Of a stretch of 7,669 nucleotides of DNA, positions 6,204-7,669 are shown one piece after another. The DNA is from an uncultured Bacteroidales bacterium (GTDB lineage: Bacteria > Bacteroidota > Bacteroidia > Bacteroidales > UBA932), in assembly GCA_946408295.1 (NCBI GenBank), contig CAMJRT010000052.1:1-7669 (forward strand), read 5' to 3'. Within the stretch, counting starts at the first letter, position 1, and every line of letters starts with the position of its first letter. Below the pieces are notes generated by a model. It ran no database searches. It was not told where the DNA came from and saw only the letters and a list, made by a program, of their open reading frames with translations. The translations under genes and the position numbers were made by a program.

Positions 6204-6761
6204 ATGTCAAGAATTGGTAAATTGCCTGTAAACCTTCCTGCCAAAGTGACCTGCGAGGTCAATGGCAATGTGGTGAAGGTTAAAGGACCTCTCGGCGAAC
6301 TGAGTCAGGTCATCGACCCTGATATCACCGTCACCGTTGAGGACAATGTCGTCAAGTTGACCCGTCCGACCGATCTTCCCCGTCATCGTTCCCTCCACGG
6401 TCTGTACCGTGCGCTCATCCACAATATGGTGGTCGGCGTATCCGAGGGCTTCGAGATCCGTCAGGAGTTCGTCGGTGTGGGTTACCGTGTTGAAGTCAAG
6501 GGACAGCTACTGCTTCTCACCCTGGGTTACTCCCACGAGATTCAGTTTATGCTGCCCAAAGAAGTTTCCGCCCAGACCGCGGAAGTCAAGAAGGGCCAGA
6601 ACCCCGTTTTGATTCTCAAGAGCTGCGACAAACAACTGGTCGGCCAGGTGGCCGCCAAAGTTCGCTCCCTGCGTGCTCCCGAACCGTACAAAGGCAAGGG
6701 TATCAAGTTTGTCGGCGAACAATTGCGCCGCAAAGCCGGTAAGTCTGCCAGCGCTAAATAA
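6204..6761 (+). CDS. rplF: 50S ribosomal protein L6 (uL6)
   Basis: L6 sits at the base of the L7/L12 stalk beside the sarcin-ricin loop, near the factor-binding site. The 185-residue product has the two tandem L6 folds. The first includes MSRIGKLPVNLP (1-12), VKVKGPLGELS (24-34) and HRSLHGLYRALIHNMVVGV (61-79). The second includes FVGVGYRVEVKG (89-100), LTLGYSHEI (105-113) and the family signature RAPEPYKGKGIKFVGE (157-172), followed by a basic C-terminal tail. Length is standard. The next gene, rplR, starts 16 bases downstream behind a strong Shine-Dalgarno. Confidence 0.98.
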   Translation: MSRIGKLPVNLPAKVTCEVNGNVVKVKGPLGELSQVIDPDITVTVEDNVVKLTRPTDLPRHRSLHGLYRALIHNMVVGVSEGFEIRQEFVGVGYRVEVKGQLLLLTLGYSHEIQFMLPKEVSAQTAEVKKGQNPVLILKSCDKQLVGQVAAKVRSLRAPEPYKGKGIKFVGEQLRRKAGKSASAK

Positions 6762-6763
6762 TT

Positions 6764-6770
6764 AGGAGGA
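6764..6770 (+). promoter_or_regulatory. Strong Shine-Dalgarno of rplR
   Basis: AGGAGGA, a near-perfect complement to the 16S rRNA tail, ends 7 bases before the rplR ATG at 6778. It is the clearest Shine-Dalgarno inside the operon. Confidence 0.8.
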
Positions 6771-6777
6771 CTAAGTT

Positions 6778-7140
6778 ATGGCATTGAATAAGATTGAAAG
6801 AAGGAAAAGGATTCACTTCCGTATCCGCAAAGTTGTCAACGGCACAGCTGAAAGGCCTCGTATGGTTGTTTTCAGAAGCAACAAACAGATTTATGTGCAA
6901 TTGGTGGACGACCTCAAGGGCGTGACCCTGGCCGCCGCCGCTTCCAACGATAAAGAACTGGCCGCCGCCTGCAAAGGCAAAGCGGGACAGGAAGCCGCCG
7001 CGATTGTCGGTAAGAAAATCGCAGAGCGCGCCCTCGCCGCCGGTATCGAGACCGTGTCTTTCGACCGCGGAGGTTACCTCTATCACGGAAGAGTTAAAAG
7101 TTTGGCTGAAGCCGCTCGTGAAGCAGGCTTGAAATTCTAA
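6778..7140 (+). CDS. rplR: 50S ribosomal protein L18 (uL18)
   Basis: L18 binds 5S rRNA together with L5 and attaches it to the 50S central protuberance. The 120-residue product starts [18 protein letters not shown] and has the conserved [20 protein letters not shown] (22-41). It ends with [17 protein letters not shown] (93-109), [11 protein letters not shown]. An alanine- and lysine-rich middle (about 51-80) is the variable part of the family. Length is normal to slightly long. The stop is 6 bases before rpsE. Confidence 0.98.
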   Translation: MALNKIERRKRIHFRIRKVVNGTAERPRMVVFRSNKQIYVQLVDDLKGVTLAAAASNDKELAAACKGKAGQEAAAIVGKKIAERALAAGIETVSFDRGGYLYHGRVKSLAEAAREAGLKF

Positions 7141-7146
7141 AAGGCT

Positions 7147-7665
7147 ATGGCAAATACAAATGTTAAAAGAGTAAAGACCTCTGACCTTGAACTCAAGGAC
7201 AGACTGGTTGCCATCCAGAGGGTTACCAAGGTGACCAAGGGTGGACGCCACTTCCGCTTCGCAGCCATCGTAGTCGTCGGCGACGAGAACGGTGTGGTTG
7301 GCTATGGTCTCGGAAAGGCCAATGAAGTCACTGCCGCTATCGCCAAGGGAGTCGAGGATGCCAAGAAGAACCTGGTGAAGATTCCTGTCATCAATACTAC
7401 CATTCCTCACGAGCAGGAGGCAAAATTCGGCGGTTCCCGCGTTTTCATGAAGCCCGCAGCCCCCGGTACCGGTGTTAAGGCCGGTGGTGCTATGCGTGCC
7501 GTGTTCGAGTCTGCAGGTATCCAGAACGTCCTTGCAAAGTCCAAGGGCTCTTCCAACCCTCACAACCTCGTAAAGGCCACCATCACCGCTCTTACCCAGA
7601 TGCGTGACGCCTACACCGTGGCCGGTCTCCGCGGCATTCCTATGAACAAGGTTTTCAACGGCTAG
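7147..7665 (+). CDS. rpsE: 30S ribosomal protein S5 (uS5)
   Basis: S5 lies near the decoding centre and mRNA entry of the 30S and affects translational accuracy. The 172-residue product has the N-terminal dsRBD-like half ([21 protein letters not shown] at 13-33, [20 protein letters not shown] at 42-61). The second half has [19 protein letters not shown] (107-125), [17 protein letters not shown] (129-145) and a C-terminal [12 protein letters not shown]. Length is standard. The TAG stop at 7663-7665 lies in the window, so the gene is complete. It starts 6 bases after rplR without a usable Shine-Dalgarno. Confidence 0.98.
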   Translation: MANTNVKRVKTSDLELKDRLVAIQRVTKVTKGGRHFRFAAIVVVGDENGVVGYGLGKANEVTAAIAKGVEDAKKNLVKIPVINTTIPHEQEAKFGGSRVFMKPAAPGTGVKAGGAMRAVFESAGIQNVLAKSKGSSNPHNLVKATITALTQMRDAYTVAGLRGIPMNKVFNG

Positions 7666-7669
7666 GAGG
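7664..7669 (+). promoter_or_regulatory. Shine-Dalgarno of the next gene (rpmD expected)
   Basis: The window ends with AGGAGG, overlapping the rpsE stop. By the conserved spc order the next gene should be rpmD (L30). Its coding sequence is not in the window, so the identity is inference. Confidence 0.55.

Noticed and set aside
6754..7563. Minus-strand open frame (269 codons) opposite rplR and rpsE
   Set aside because: It is a shadow of two certain ribosomal protein genes; no motif or initiation signal was seen.

Overview
The window looks like ordinary chromosome from a member of the Bacteroidota, most likely Bacteroidales, with a fairly GC-rich coding genome. Three things point there. Both visible promoters carry the Bacteroides-type -7 element TAnnTTTG (here TAACTTTGC twice). 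Most genes lack a Shine-Dalgarno sequence. The ribosomal proteins, and a secreted carboxypeptidase-regulatory-like protein, resemble Bacteroidales versions as I remember them. No species call is possible from this alone.

Left part (1-1745, + strand): the 3' end of lepA (elongation factor 4), followed after 3 bases by xseA (large subunit of exonuclease VII). The two read as a tightly coupled pair. Next comes a convergent gene (1752-2945, - strand) for a secreted protein of unknown function; its stop codon is only 6 bases from that of xseA. It is driven by a well-formed Bacteroidota promoter that leaves almost no 5' leader.

Middle (2946-3248): an AT-rich divergent intergenic region of about 300 bases. 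One promoter faces left to the secreted-protein gene and one faces right to the ribosomal protein genes. The right-facing transcript would start with a leader of roughly 75 bases that can fold into hairpins, the last of which ends on the base before the rplP start codon.

Right part (3249-7669, + strand): eleven ribosomal protein genes in the classical order rplP-rpmC-rpsQ-rplN-rplX-rplE-rpsN-rpsH-rplF-rplR-rpsE, with gaps of 24 bases or fewer. At the right edge there is a Shine-Dalgarno sequence for the next gene (rpmD expected). These are the end of the S10 cluster and most of the spc cluster, supplying proteins of both ribosomal subunits from one transcript.

I see no undescribed defence, mobile or biosynthetic system. 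The points worth a second look are: the S10 cluster is cut between rpsC and rplP and restarted from its own promoter; the leader of that promoter looks structured; L14 carries about 13 extra residues near its C-terminus; L5 has an N-terminal extension; XseA is short with no xseB beside it; and the secreted protein has an unexplained internal hydrophobic segment.
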